Assembly (NCBI GenBank): GCA_938074565.1
Contig: CALJEQ010000023.1
Coordinates: 117,201 to 181,200 of the forward strand
Direction: 5' to 3'
DNA: 64,000 nt
Source: an uncultured Alkaliphilus sp.
GTDB taxonomy: Bacteria > Bacillota > Clostridia > Peptostreptococcales > Natronincolaceae
Position 1 is the first letter of the stretch; every line of letters begins with the position of its first letter. Shown here piece by piece: positions 57,283-64,000 of the stretch. Position numbers and translations under genes: made by a program. The notes beneath the pieces were generated by a model that saw only the letters and a program-made list of their open reading frames with translations, was not told where the DNA came from and did not search any database.

Positions 57283-57310
57283 AAACATCCATTTAAGTTA
57301 GTGGATGTTT
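57283..57310 (-). terminator. Hairpin terminator upstream of tig
   Basis: AAACATCCA pairs with TGGATGTTT, then TTTAATAT on the minus strand. It could end the BsuPI-like gene 290 bases upstream, but it also lies just after the promoter at 57340-57368 and so within the possible tig leader. Confidence 0.75.
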
Positions 57311-57339
57311 AACAAACATAATGATTGCTTATCATATTA

Positions 57340-57368
57340 ATACTACCGAATTTCACTAATGTTGTCAA
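57340..57368 (-). promoter_or_regulatory. Promoter upstream of tig
   Basis: TTGACA, a 17-base spacer, then TAGTAT on the minus strand. The transcript would meet the hairpin at 57283-57310 about 25 bases after its start. The remaining 57369-57603 is AT-rich with no gene seen. Confidence 0.6.
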
Positions 57369-57603
57369 CATATAGGTGTTTTTTAATCCACTTATTTTTC
57401 CAGTATGGTCTTTATCCTACCACTTTAATCAATACACCTATATTTTACATTACTCTTTATACTTACTGTTTCACCGTTTTAATGTTTTTTAAAATGTTTT
57501 CTTAATGTTTTTTAATAAATAGTACTTTTTTACTATTATTACATTATGTAGACAAGTGACTTTTTGTACATAAATTTTATTAACCCTTAATATTCATTAT
57601 ATA

Positions 57604-58017
57604 CTATAAATTAAATTTCAACACTACTTCTAAATTACTCTCTTCTATTTTAGTGTTTTCATTTAAATTCTCAGGCTGACCTTCTCCACCATCCATTGTT
57701 TCTACCATTGCCAACACCTCTATAAAGGCATCAAAAACCCCTTCAGACATTGGCTCCCCCATCTTATTGGTATAATTCCATTTTTCTTGCCAACTTAAAC
57801 TTTCACCAGATTTCAACTGTCTAATAATAAATGCCATAGTAAAAAACTTATCATCTGAATAACGGTAAACTTCTTTTCCCTTTTCATCAACTATATATAT
57901 TTCATATTGTTTACCAGAAGAGAAAGAAACTTCTTTAGTATTTTTTGTATCATTCATTAACTCAATATTAAAAACCATTTCATTTTCATTTTTTATATAG
58001 GCAGCTCTTAATTCCAT
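57604..58017 (-). CDS. BsuPI-like proteinase inhibitor domain protein
   Basis: A 137-residue, mostly beta protein. FNIELMNDTKNTKEVSFSSG, YEIYIVDEKGKEVYRYSDDK and LKSGESLSWQEKWNY follow the BsuPI (intracellular proteinase inhibitor of Bacillus) pattern. No signal peptide is present, so it acts in the cytosol, perhaps restraining an intracellular serine protease. It lies 32 bases after the LacI-family gene and may be co-transcribed. Confidence 0.75.
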   Translation of the reverse strand: MELRAAYIKNENEMVFNIELMNDTKNTKEVSFSSGKQYEIYIVDEKGKEVYRYSDDKFFTMAFIIRQLKSGESLSWQEKWNYTNKMGEPMSEGVFDAFIEVLAMVETMDGGEGQPENLNENTKIEESNLEVVLKFNL

Positions 58018-58049
58018 ACTCCCATCCCCTTTTTTACTCCTTTTTGCTA

Positions 58050-59039
58050 TTAACTACTTTCCCGTTCTAATAAACTATAATTTAATACTATTTTTTTAGA
58101 ATCCAAAATTTCGTCATTTAAAATTTTTGTAAGTACCCTCATAGCAATTGCCCCCATTTCATACATAGGTTGTGCAACTGTTGTCAGAGAAGGGTAAACC
58201 TTTGCAGACATATCAATATTATCAAATCCTACAATGGCTAAGTCTTCTGGAATACTTATTCCCTGTTCTAAAGCAGCTCGCATTGCACCAATTGCCATTT
58301 CATCATTAGCAACGAATATAGCCGATGGTGGACTTTCTAATTCAAGTATTTTTCTACAACCCTCATAACCATTTTTAAATCGTAGACCACCTTCTACAAT
58401 CAACTCATCTTCAATAGGCATATTTGCTTCATTTAGGGCATTTTTATATCCTTCTAAACGAGCTATTCCCACAACCGGATCATAATTTTTACCTGTGATC
58501 ATTGCAATTCTATCATGTCCTTTTTTAATTAAGTAATTAACAATTTCTTTACTGGCTCCAACGTTATCAATCCCAACTGAAGGTACATCTTCATAATCTG
58601 CACCTATTAGTATAACTGGTATATCATAGGTTTTAAACTTTTTATATAAATCTTGCGACACAATATTACCTATAAAAATGGTACCATCTACTTGTTTTTC
58701 CGCTAGGGCTTCATAGTATTTTATTTCTTTTTCTTGATCTAGATCTGTATTGCAAAGAAAAATATTATATTCATACATATTTGCAATATCCTCTATTCCA
58801 CGTACTACTTCTGGATAAAATTGATTTGAAATATCTGGTATTAAAATACCTATTGTCTTGGTATTTTTAATTTTTAAGCTTCTGGCTATGGCATTCGGTT
58901 TATATCCCAGTTCCTCAATAGCCTTCATTACCTTTTCATGGGTTTCTGGTTTAACAACTTTACTTTCATTTACTACCCTTGAAACAGTAGATATTGATAC
59001 ACCTGCTTTTCTAGCAACATCCTTTATATTAAACTTCAC
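58050..59039 (-). CDS. LacI-family regulator, CcpA-like
   Basis: A 329-residue repressor: helix-turn-helix DVARKAGVSISTVSRVVN (about 6-23), hinge helix PNAIARSLK, then a periplasmic-binding-protein-like domain with IGILIPDISNQFYPEVVRGI. The sequence follows Bacillus CcpA closely by eye, including RGIEDIANMYEYNI. It is a candidate for carbon catabolite control through HPr(Ser-P), with cre-like sites seen at 23936 and 8359. A sugar-specific LacI regulator is the alternative, but no sugar operon is adjacent. Confidence 0.9.
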   Translation of the reverse strand: MKFNIKDVARKAGVSISTVSRVVNESKVVKPETHEKVMKAIEELGYKPNAIARSLKIKNTKTIGILIPDISNQFYPEVVRGIEDIANMYEYNIFLCNTDLDQEKEIKYYEALAEKQVDGTIFIGNIVSQDLYKKFKTYDIPVILIGADYEDVPSVGIDNVGASKEIVNYLIKKGHDRIAMITGKNYDPVVGIARLEGYKNALNEANMPIEDELIVEGGLRFKNGYEGCRKILELESPPSAIFVANDEMAIGAMRAALEQGISIPEDLAIVGFDNIDMSAKVYPSLTTVAQPMYEMGAIAMRVLTKILNDEILDSKKIVLNYSLLERESS

Positions 59040-59153
59040 TTAGACTCCCCCCCTGTATTGATATTAACTAGTAATTTTACGCTATTCATAATAGATAGTC
59101 AATAATAAATTATATTTTTATAGTTATTTTTTAATTTATTTTAATATTATTAT

Positions 59154-60467
59154 TTATTTTAATTGATTGTTACGTAATTTAGTAATATATTCTACACATT
59201 TATTTTTTTCTTCTATTTCACAATATAGTTCTGCGTAATAGCTATAAAGTTCATTAACCTTAGCATTCATACTTTTAAAAGTGATTAAATTTTCTGCTTT
59301 TTGTAAATATTCTTTTGCAGTGTCATAATCTTTTAACCTCATATATAACTCTGTAAAAGAAAATAGAAACGCAGTAATTATTTCATGTTTTTCTACTAAT
59401 TCAGCAATCTCTAGACCTTTTTTAAGGGCCGTTAATGCGTTGTTGGTTTCTTCTAATAAAACATAACATTTTGCCTGTTCTTGGTACAAATCTGGTGTAT
59501 GGTATGCACTAATTCTATCTTCTAATTTAAAGGCTTCTTCTATATAAAATAAAGCTTTATCTAACTCACCTTTTTCTCTAAATAAAGTTGCAAAATTAAT
59601 ATAAATAAAAAAAAGTGTGGAAGTTTTTTGTTTTTCAGCTCTTTGTAATAACTTTTCATAAATTTTTTGTGTTTTCTCATAATTCTTTAAATCTCTATAT
59701 GTATTACCTTCCATTAATAATACTTCGTCATAATAATTATCATCATAACTAGTTATCTCTTTAAAGGTTTTTATATATTGAAAGACCATATCATATTTCT
59801 TAAGCTTACGATAACAGGAAATGATATTAAATATCGTTACTACTTTCATATCATCCTTATTAATTGTTTTAAATTCCAAAACAATTTCATAGGACTTAAT
59901 ATAATAAATTAATGCTTGTTCATCAAGACCTAAATTTTGATAGCACATTCCTATTAAATTATATATACGGGCCACCTGTTCCACATCTTTAACTGCTAAG
60001 TTGTACTCTAAGGAGTCTGAGTAATCTTTTAAAGCATTATTATATTGTAGATTATAATAAGACAATTCACCTCTTAAAATTAAAAGGTCGGCAAACTCTT
60101 TTTCTACTTTCCATTCATTAGCTAATTCCATTAACCATTCAATTGACTGATGATAATGCAACTGATTAACATTACCTAAACGCATACTGCTTTCTAAATT
60201 CTTAATTTGTACAATAATTATATTTTTTGCTTGTTCTTCTTCTGTTTCCATTAAGTATTCTGGTGTAATAGACTTGCCTATGTTTTTGTAATAGTGATTT
60301 AAGCAATCAGAAATTATTTTAGCAGTCTGCCAGCTTAAGGCTCTTTTATCATTTTCAATCATGCTTATTAAACTTCTGGTAACTTCTTCATTTGTTATAT
60401 CATCTTGTTTTAGCCCTAGTTCTTTTCTTAACTTTTTAATTTTTTGACCCGTGCTTAATATTTCCAT
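59154..60467 (-). CDS. XRE-family regulator with TPR domain
   Basis: About 437 residues: an N-terminal XRE helix-turn-helix (GQKIKKLRKELGLKQDDI, then EVTRSLISMIENDKRALSW) and a long tail of TPR-like helical repeats (about 110-435). The layout resembles peptide-sensing RRNPP regulators, although no small pheromone gene is seen next to it. An ATG with GAAAGGAG 11 bases upstream is used; a GTG two codons earlier is equally possible. A palindrome in its leader may be its operator. Confidence 0.9.
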   Translation of the reverse strand: MEILSTGQKIKKLRKELGLKQDDITNEEVTRSLISMIENDKRALSWQTAKIISDCLNHYYKNIGKSITPEYLMETEEEQAKNIIIVQIKNLESSMRLGNVNQLHYHQSIEWLMELANEWKVEKEFADLLILRGELSYYNLQYNNALKDYSDSLEYNLAVKDVEQVARIYNLIGMCYQNLGLDEQALIYYIKSYEIVLEFKTINKDDMKVVTIFNIISCYRKLKKYDMVFQYIKTFKEITSYDDNYYDEVLLMEGNTYRDLKNYEKTQKIYEKLLQRAEKQKTSTLFFIYINFATLFREKGELDKALFYIEEAFKLEDRISAYHTPDLYQEQAKCYVLLEETNNALTALKKGLEIAELVEKHEIITAFLFSFTELYMRLKDYDTAKEYLQKAENLITFKSMNAKVNELYSYYAELYCEIEEKNKCVEYITKLRNNQLK

Positions 60468-60514
60468 TACCACAAATGCTCCTTTCGTAAACAAAGCAAT
60501 ATGCCTGTTACATT

Positions 60515-60532
60515 TATAAACCTAAGTTTATA
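60515..60532. promoter_or_regulatory. Inverted repeat in the XRE-TPR leader
   Basis: TATAAAC, CTAA, GTTTATA: a perfect 7-bp dyad between the promoter and the start codon, suited to a dimeric repressor and thus possibly to autoregulation. Confidence 0.5.
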
Positions 60533-60566
60533 TGCTCTTTTTTTCATTTTCACAATGCTTAACAAT

Positions 60567-60595
60567 ACTATACTAAAGTTTTATCAATAATTCAA
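60567..60595 (-). promoter_or_regulatory. Promoter of the XRE-TPR gene
   Basis: TTGAAT, a 17-base spacer, then TATAGT on the minus strand. Confidence 0.6.
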
Positions 60596-60686
60596 TGTTC
60601 ACTTAATAATATTCTTAAAATTTACAAAAGTTAACTTTTAAGTTTTCTCTCCTATGGAAAAACTCAAGTGTTACTTTTTTATTAAT

Positions 60687-60721
60687 AAAAAAACTCCAGC
60701 TGAATTTCATATCAACTGGAG
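60687..60721 (-). terminator. Terminator of ileS
   Basis: CTCCAGTTGA pairs with TCAGCTGGAG on the minus strand (one wobble), then T7. Confidence 0.9.
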
Positions 60722-60732
60722 CTTTTAAGCAA

Positions 60733-63700
60733 TTATACTCTTTCTACTTTGATTCCCGTTTCATGGTCATTTAAATTTTGTTTTTCTAAACTAACATCTG
60801 AAACTTTATCAATTGATACTGCTAAAGTTTCTTGCATTATATAAGTTTCAAATGCCTCTACTGCTTTACTTATTTCTTCATCACCATCAAAATAAACCTT
60901 AATTTGATCTGACACTTCAAAATTGCTGTTTTTTCTTATTTGCTGTACTTTAGAAATAAACTCTCTTGCAAAACCTTCATCTAATAATTCTTGTGTTAAA
61001 GTTGTATCTAAAATAACAAATAAATTATTTTCAGTTTCAACAGTAAAGCCTTCTTTTGCAGCAATGGTAATCAAAACATAATCTTTTTGAATTTCTAATG
61101 TTTCGCCCTCTAACTCTACTTGAATTGTCTCACCAGCTTCTAGCTTTCCTGTCACTTCAGCAGCATCCAACTGAGCTAACACTTTTCCTAATGATTTTAT
61201 TTTAGGTCCAAGAATCGAACCTGCAACTCTAAAATTAGGTTTTAAATTAAAGTCCATATATTCTTTTAAGTCTTTTTCAAAGACAACTTCTTTAATATTT
61301 AATTCTTCTTTTATCAATGGAACTAAATCATTTATTAATGACTCATATTTACCATCAATCAATATTTTTTGTAGAGGTTGTCGAACCTTAATTTTAGCTT
61401 GAGCCCTTGCTGCTCTACCTAACCCTACAAGGTTACGTACTAAATCCATTTTTTCTTCAACATCTTTATCCACCAATTCTTGTTTAACCACTGGATAGTC
61501 AGCAAGATGAACAGACAGTTCACCAGTTAATTTTTGATACATTTCATCTGATAAAAACGGTGCAAATGGAGCTACTAACTTTGCTACCCCTACTAAAATT
61601 TCATAGGTTGTATTATAAACAGATTTTTTATCATCGGTTAATTCTGTAGCCCAGAAACGACGTCTAGCTCTTCTAATATACCAGTTTGATAAGTCTTCAT
61701 TTACAAACTCTTGTATCTTTCTTACTGCTTTTGTTAAGTCAAAAACAGCTAAGTCTGATTCCACAGCCTCCACCAAGCTATTATATTTAGAAAGTACCCA
61801 ACGGTCTAATTCAGGTCGTTGTTGGTATGGAACAAAGAAACTCTTAGCATCTATCCCATCGGTATTGGCATAAAGGGTAAAGAAGGTATACACATTTTGT
61901 ATAGTAGTAAAGAACTTACTTTGAACTTCTTTTAATCCTTCAATATCAAATTTTGTTGGAGTCCATGCTGGCGATACGTGAAGTAAATACCATCTCAACA
62001 CATCTGCTCCATATTGATCAAATAGTTGAAAAGGATCTACTGTATTTCCTTTGGATTTTGACATTTTTCTACCATCTTTATCAAGAATCAAGTCATTTAC
62101 CAGTACATTTTTATAAGGAGCTACCCCCTTAACAAAAGTTGAAATAACCAATAAAGAGTAGAACCACCCTCTAGTTTGGTCAATCCCCTCACAGATGTAG
62201 TCGGCAGGGAACAATTCATCAAATTTTTCTGTATTTTCAAAAGGATAATGATGTTGAGCAAAAGGCATTGCACCACTATCAAACCAACAATCAATTACTT
62301 CTGTTACTCTTGTCATCGTTCCTTGACATTTTTCACATTTTAAATGAATATCATCTACATATGGTCTGTGTAATTCAATAGACTCATCTATATCCTCTAA
62401 AGAAAGATCCACTAACTCTTTTCTAGAACCAACAGATGTAAGGTGTCCACATTGGCATTTCCAAATATTTAAAGGCGTACCCCAGTATCTATTTCTAGAC
62501 AATGCCCAATCATTTACATTCTCCAACCAGTTTCCAAATCGTTTTTCACCAACATAGTCAGGATACCAATTTACAGTATTGTTATTGGCAATTAGTTTAT
62601 CCTTCATTCTGGTTACTTCAATATACCAACTAGGTTTTCCATAATATAATAATGGTGTAGAACATCTCCAACAGTGGGGGTAATTATGATCTACTTTTTC
62701 TTTTTTGAATAATTTACCTTCTGCATGAAGCCACTTGATAATGTCTACATCACAGTCCATTACAAATCTACCTTCCCAAGGTGTAGTGGTATATTTTCCA
62801 CCTTCATCCACTGGTTGCAGGACAGGTAAATCATATTTTCTTCCTACTTGATAGTCATCTTCACCAAACGCAGGAGCAATGTGTACTATTCCTGTACCAT
62901 CATCAGTGGTAACATACTCTGCTAATGTAACGAAGAAAGCTTTTTTATCTGGTTGAACAAAAGGCATTAATTGTTCATATTCAATATGTTCTAGGTCTTT
63001 TCCCTTAAGTTCTTCTAAGACTTCATATTCTTCACCAATTACTTTATTAGCTAACTTTTCTGCCACATAATAAACCTTCTCTTGATGTTTTACTTTTAAG
63101 TAAGTTACCTCTGGGTGAACAGCTAAAGCAACGTTAGATGCCAATGTCCAAGGTGTAGTCGTCCAAACTAAAAAGTATTCTTCTACATCTTTTCTCTTCA
63201 TTGGAACAATAACAGTATTAGATTTAATTTCTTTATATCCTTGAGATACTTCATGGGATGCTAAACCTGTTCCACATCTTGGACAGTAAGGTAATATTTT
63301 ATGCCCTTCATAGATATAACCTTGTTTGAAGAATTGGTCTAATATCCACCAAATAGACTCAATATAGTTATTATCTAAAGTAATATAAGGGTTATCTAGA
63401 TCGATGGTGTAACCCATTCTTCTAGTCATTTCCCTCCATGCTTTTTCGTAAGTAAAAACTGACTCACGACATTTTTGATTAAATTTATCAATACCATAAT
63501 CCTCTATTTCTTGCTTACTGGATAGCTTTAATTGCTTTTCTACTTCTATTTCTACAGGCAAACCATGGGTGTCCCAACCTGCTTTTCTTTTTACTTGATG
63601 ACCCGTCATTGTTTTATATCTACATACAGAATCTTTTAAAGTTCTAGCAATAACGTGGTGAATACCTGGTCTACCATTGGCAGTTGGTGGTCCTTCAAAA

Positions 63701-63831
63701 AATACGAAGGATGTTTTTCCTTCTCTAGTTGATATACTTTTTTCTAATATATCATTTTTATCCCAATGATCAGCAACAGCGCTTTCCCGTTGTGCAATGG
63801 GGGAATTAGATAGTGCTTTATACTTTTCCAT
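60733..63831 (-). CDS. ileS: Isoleucyl-tRNA synthetase, IleS2 type with GXHH
   Basis: A 1032-residue class I synthetase, full length. The usual HIGH signature is replaced by G56-I-H-H59 within PTANGRPGIHHV; KMSKS is at 589-593; the editing domain (about 200-400) has TWTTTPWTLASN-like and GTGIVHIAPAFG segments. Length and sequence fit the eukaryote-like IleS2 branch known for mupirocin tolerance. The long C-terminal region carries the anticodon-binding domain and a beta-rich tail. GAAAGGA precedes the ATG. The usual T-box leader is not visible because a group II intron end lies 30 bases upstream. Confidence 0.97.
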   Translation of the reverse strand: MEKYKALSNSPIAQRESAVADHWDKNDILEKSISTREGKTSFVFFEGPPTANGRPGIHHVIARTLKDSVCRYKTMTGHQVKRKAGWDTHGLPVEIEVEKQLKLSSKQEIEDYGIDKFNQKCRESVFTYEKAWREMTRRMGYTIDLDNPYITLDNNYIESIWWILDQFFKQGYIYEGHKILPYCPRCGTGLASHEVSQGYKEIKSNTVIVPMKRKDVEEYFLVWTTTPWTLASNVALAVHPEVTYLKVKHQEKVYYVAEKLANKVIGEEYEVLEELKGKDLEHIEYEQLMPFVQPDKKAFFVTLAEYVTTDDGTGIVHIAPAFGEDDYQVGRKYDLPVLQPVDEGGKYTTTPWEGRFVMDCDVDIIKWLHAEGKLFKKEKVDHNYPHCWRCSTPLLYYGKPSWYIEVTRMKDKLIANNNTVNWYPDYVGEKRFGNWLENVNDWALSRNRYWGTPLNIWKCQCGHLTSVGSRKELVDLSLEDIDESIELHRPYVDDIHLKCEKCQGTMTRVTEVIDCWFDSGAMPFAQHHYPFENTEKFDELFPADYICEGIDQTRGWFYSLLVISTFVKGVAPYKNVLVNDLILDKDGRKMSKSKGNTVDPFQLFDQYGADVLRWYLLHVSPAWTPTKFDIEGLKEVQSKFFTTIQNVYTFFTLYANTDGIDAKSFFVPYQQRPELDRWVLSKYNSLVEAVESDLAVFDLTKAVRKIQEFVNEDLSNWYIRRARRRFWATELTDDKKSVYNTTYEILVGVAKLVAPFAPFLSDEMYQKLTGELSVHLADYPVVKQELVDKDVEEKMDLVRNLVGLGRAARAQAKIKVRQPLQKILIDGKYESLINDLVPLIKEELNIKEVVFEKDLKEYMDFNLKPNFRVAGSILGPKIKSLGKVLAQLDAAEVTGKLEAGETIQVELEGETLEIQKDYVLITIAAKEGFTVETENNLFVILDTTLTQELLDEGFAREFISKVQQIRKNSNFEVSDQIKVYFDGDEEISKAVEAFETYIMQETLAVSIDKVSDVSLEKQNLNDHETGIKVERV

Positions 63832-63862
63832 TTACTTCATCCTTTCAACAATTATATTTAAA

Positions 63863-64000
63863 ATCGAGTAGGAGGTAGATAATTATTTTACCTACCGACC
63901 TCTCACACCACCAAGCATACCGTTCGGTACTTGGCGGTTCATTAGGAACTAATGTATTAACTGATACCTCTTACTAATACTCTTATATCCCAACTTTTCT
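63863..64000 (-). mobile_element. Group II intron, 3' end (runs out of the window)
   Basis: On the minus strand CCGCCAAG-TACC-GAAC-GGTA-TG-CTTGGTGG (within 63905-63940) folds as an intron domain V, with a tetraloop and two-base bulge. It is followed by GTGTGAGAGG and a domain VI-like stem (GGTAG...CTACC), and ends CCTACTCGAT, a 3' end I recall from bacterial group II introns. The rest of the intron lies beyond the window edge. It sits in the ileS leader in the same orientation as ileS. Confidence 0.7.
63949..63999 (-). CDS. Possible C-terminus of the intron-encoded reverse transcriptase
   Basis: An open frame from the window edge ends KLGYKSISKRYQLIH then stop, about 10 bases before domain V, where the maturase gene of a group II intron normally ends. 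Only 16 residues are visible, so the call rests on position. Confidence 0.35.
   Translation of the reverse strand, partial: EKLGYKSISKRYQLIH

Overview
This window looks like chromosomal DNA of an anaerobic, endospore-forming, low-GC Firmicute of the Clostridia type. The evidence is a very AT-rich sequence, a complete gerA-type germination operon, a LonB protease, a Ni-dependent CO dehydrogenase, a periplasmic-facing [NiFe]-hydrogenase, rubredoxin and PyrBI. I cannot name the genus. No rRNA, tRNA, CRISPR array or prophage was seen.

Layout. 0-3.3 kb: an O2-type H-NOX chemoreceptor, a small CPHC glutaredoxin and a GmhB-like phosphatase. 3.3-9.0 kb (minus strand): a glycerol catabolic block of glpP, glpK, a strong internal promoter with an attenuator hairpin, glpA, an FAD oxidoreductase and DUF1667. 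9.0-11.3 kb: a decayed accessory stretch with two 60-bp direct repeats, an Abi-like remnant, a candidate small RNA and two small genes. 11.3-12.1 kb: a CsoR-family repressor and a membrane iron-sulfur protein behind an operator/promoter. 12.2-22.1 kb (minus strand): one hydrogenase operon in the order small subunit, large subunit, maturation protease, hypA, hypB, tatA, tatC, hypF, hypC, hypD, hypE. 22.3-23.7 kb: a Crp/Fnr regulator and a methyltransferase. 24.1-26.8 kb (plus strand): a DUF1622 membrane protein and cooS.

26.9-30.7 kb: gerAA-AB-AC. 30.8-33.8 kb: a three-gene, split CoA-dehydratase-activase-like module. 33.9-39.5 kb: cardiolipin synthase, a diguanylate cyclase, an MFS transporter and an ADP-ribosylglycohydrolase/TPR fusion. 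39.6-41.2 kb: pyrBI behind two PyrR-type RNA loops. 41.2-47.6 kb: a GH18 hydrolase, YczE-like and YhfC-like membrane proteins, an M29 aminopeptidase, rubredoxin and a DMT transporter. 47.6-57.1 kb: the proteostasis block engB-lonA-lonB, a split ChrA pair, and clpX-clpP-tig. 57.6-60.5 kb: a BsuPI-like inhibitor, a CcpA-like LacI regulator and an XRE-TPR regulator. 60.7-63.8 kb: ileS of the IleS2 type with a GXHH signature. At the right edge is the 3' end of a group II intron lying directly upstream of ileS.

How the parts fit. The hydrogenase small subunit carries a twin-arginine signal, and the operon supplies the nickel/iron maturation factors plus a minimal TatA/TatC translocase, so one transcript could make, mature and export the enzyme. 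No cytochrome b anchor is present, so the electron partner lies elsewhere. CODH lies nearby without CooC or CooF. A perfect cre match upstream of the CODH block, a cre-like palindrome before glpK and a CcpA-like gene suggest carbon-source control. Several regulatory RNAs can be read directly: the glp attenuator, the pyr double loop, possible leader hairpins before an MFS gene and tig, and a free-standing transcript candidate near 9.5 kb. Many start codons were moved from the longest frame on the basis of ribosome binding sites, and three short genes (tatA, rubredoxin, a DUF4177-like protein) were found by reading the sequence.
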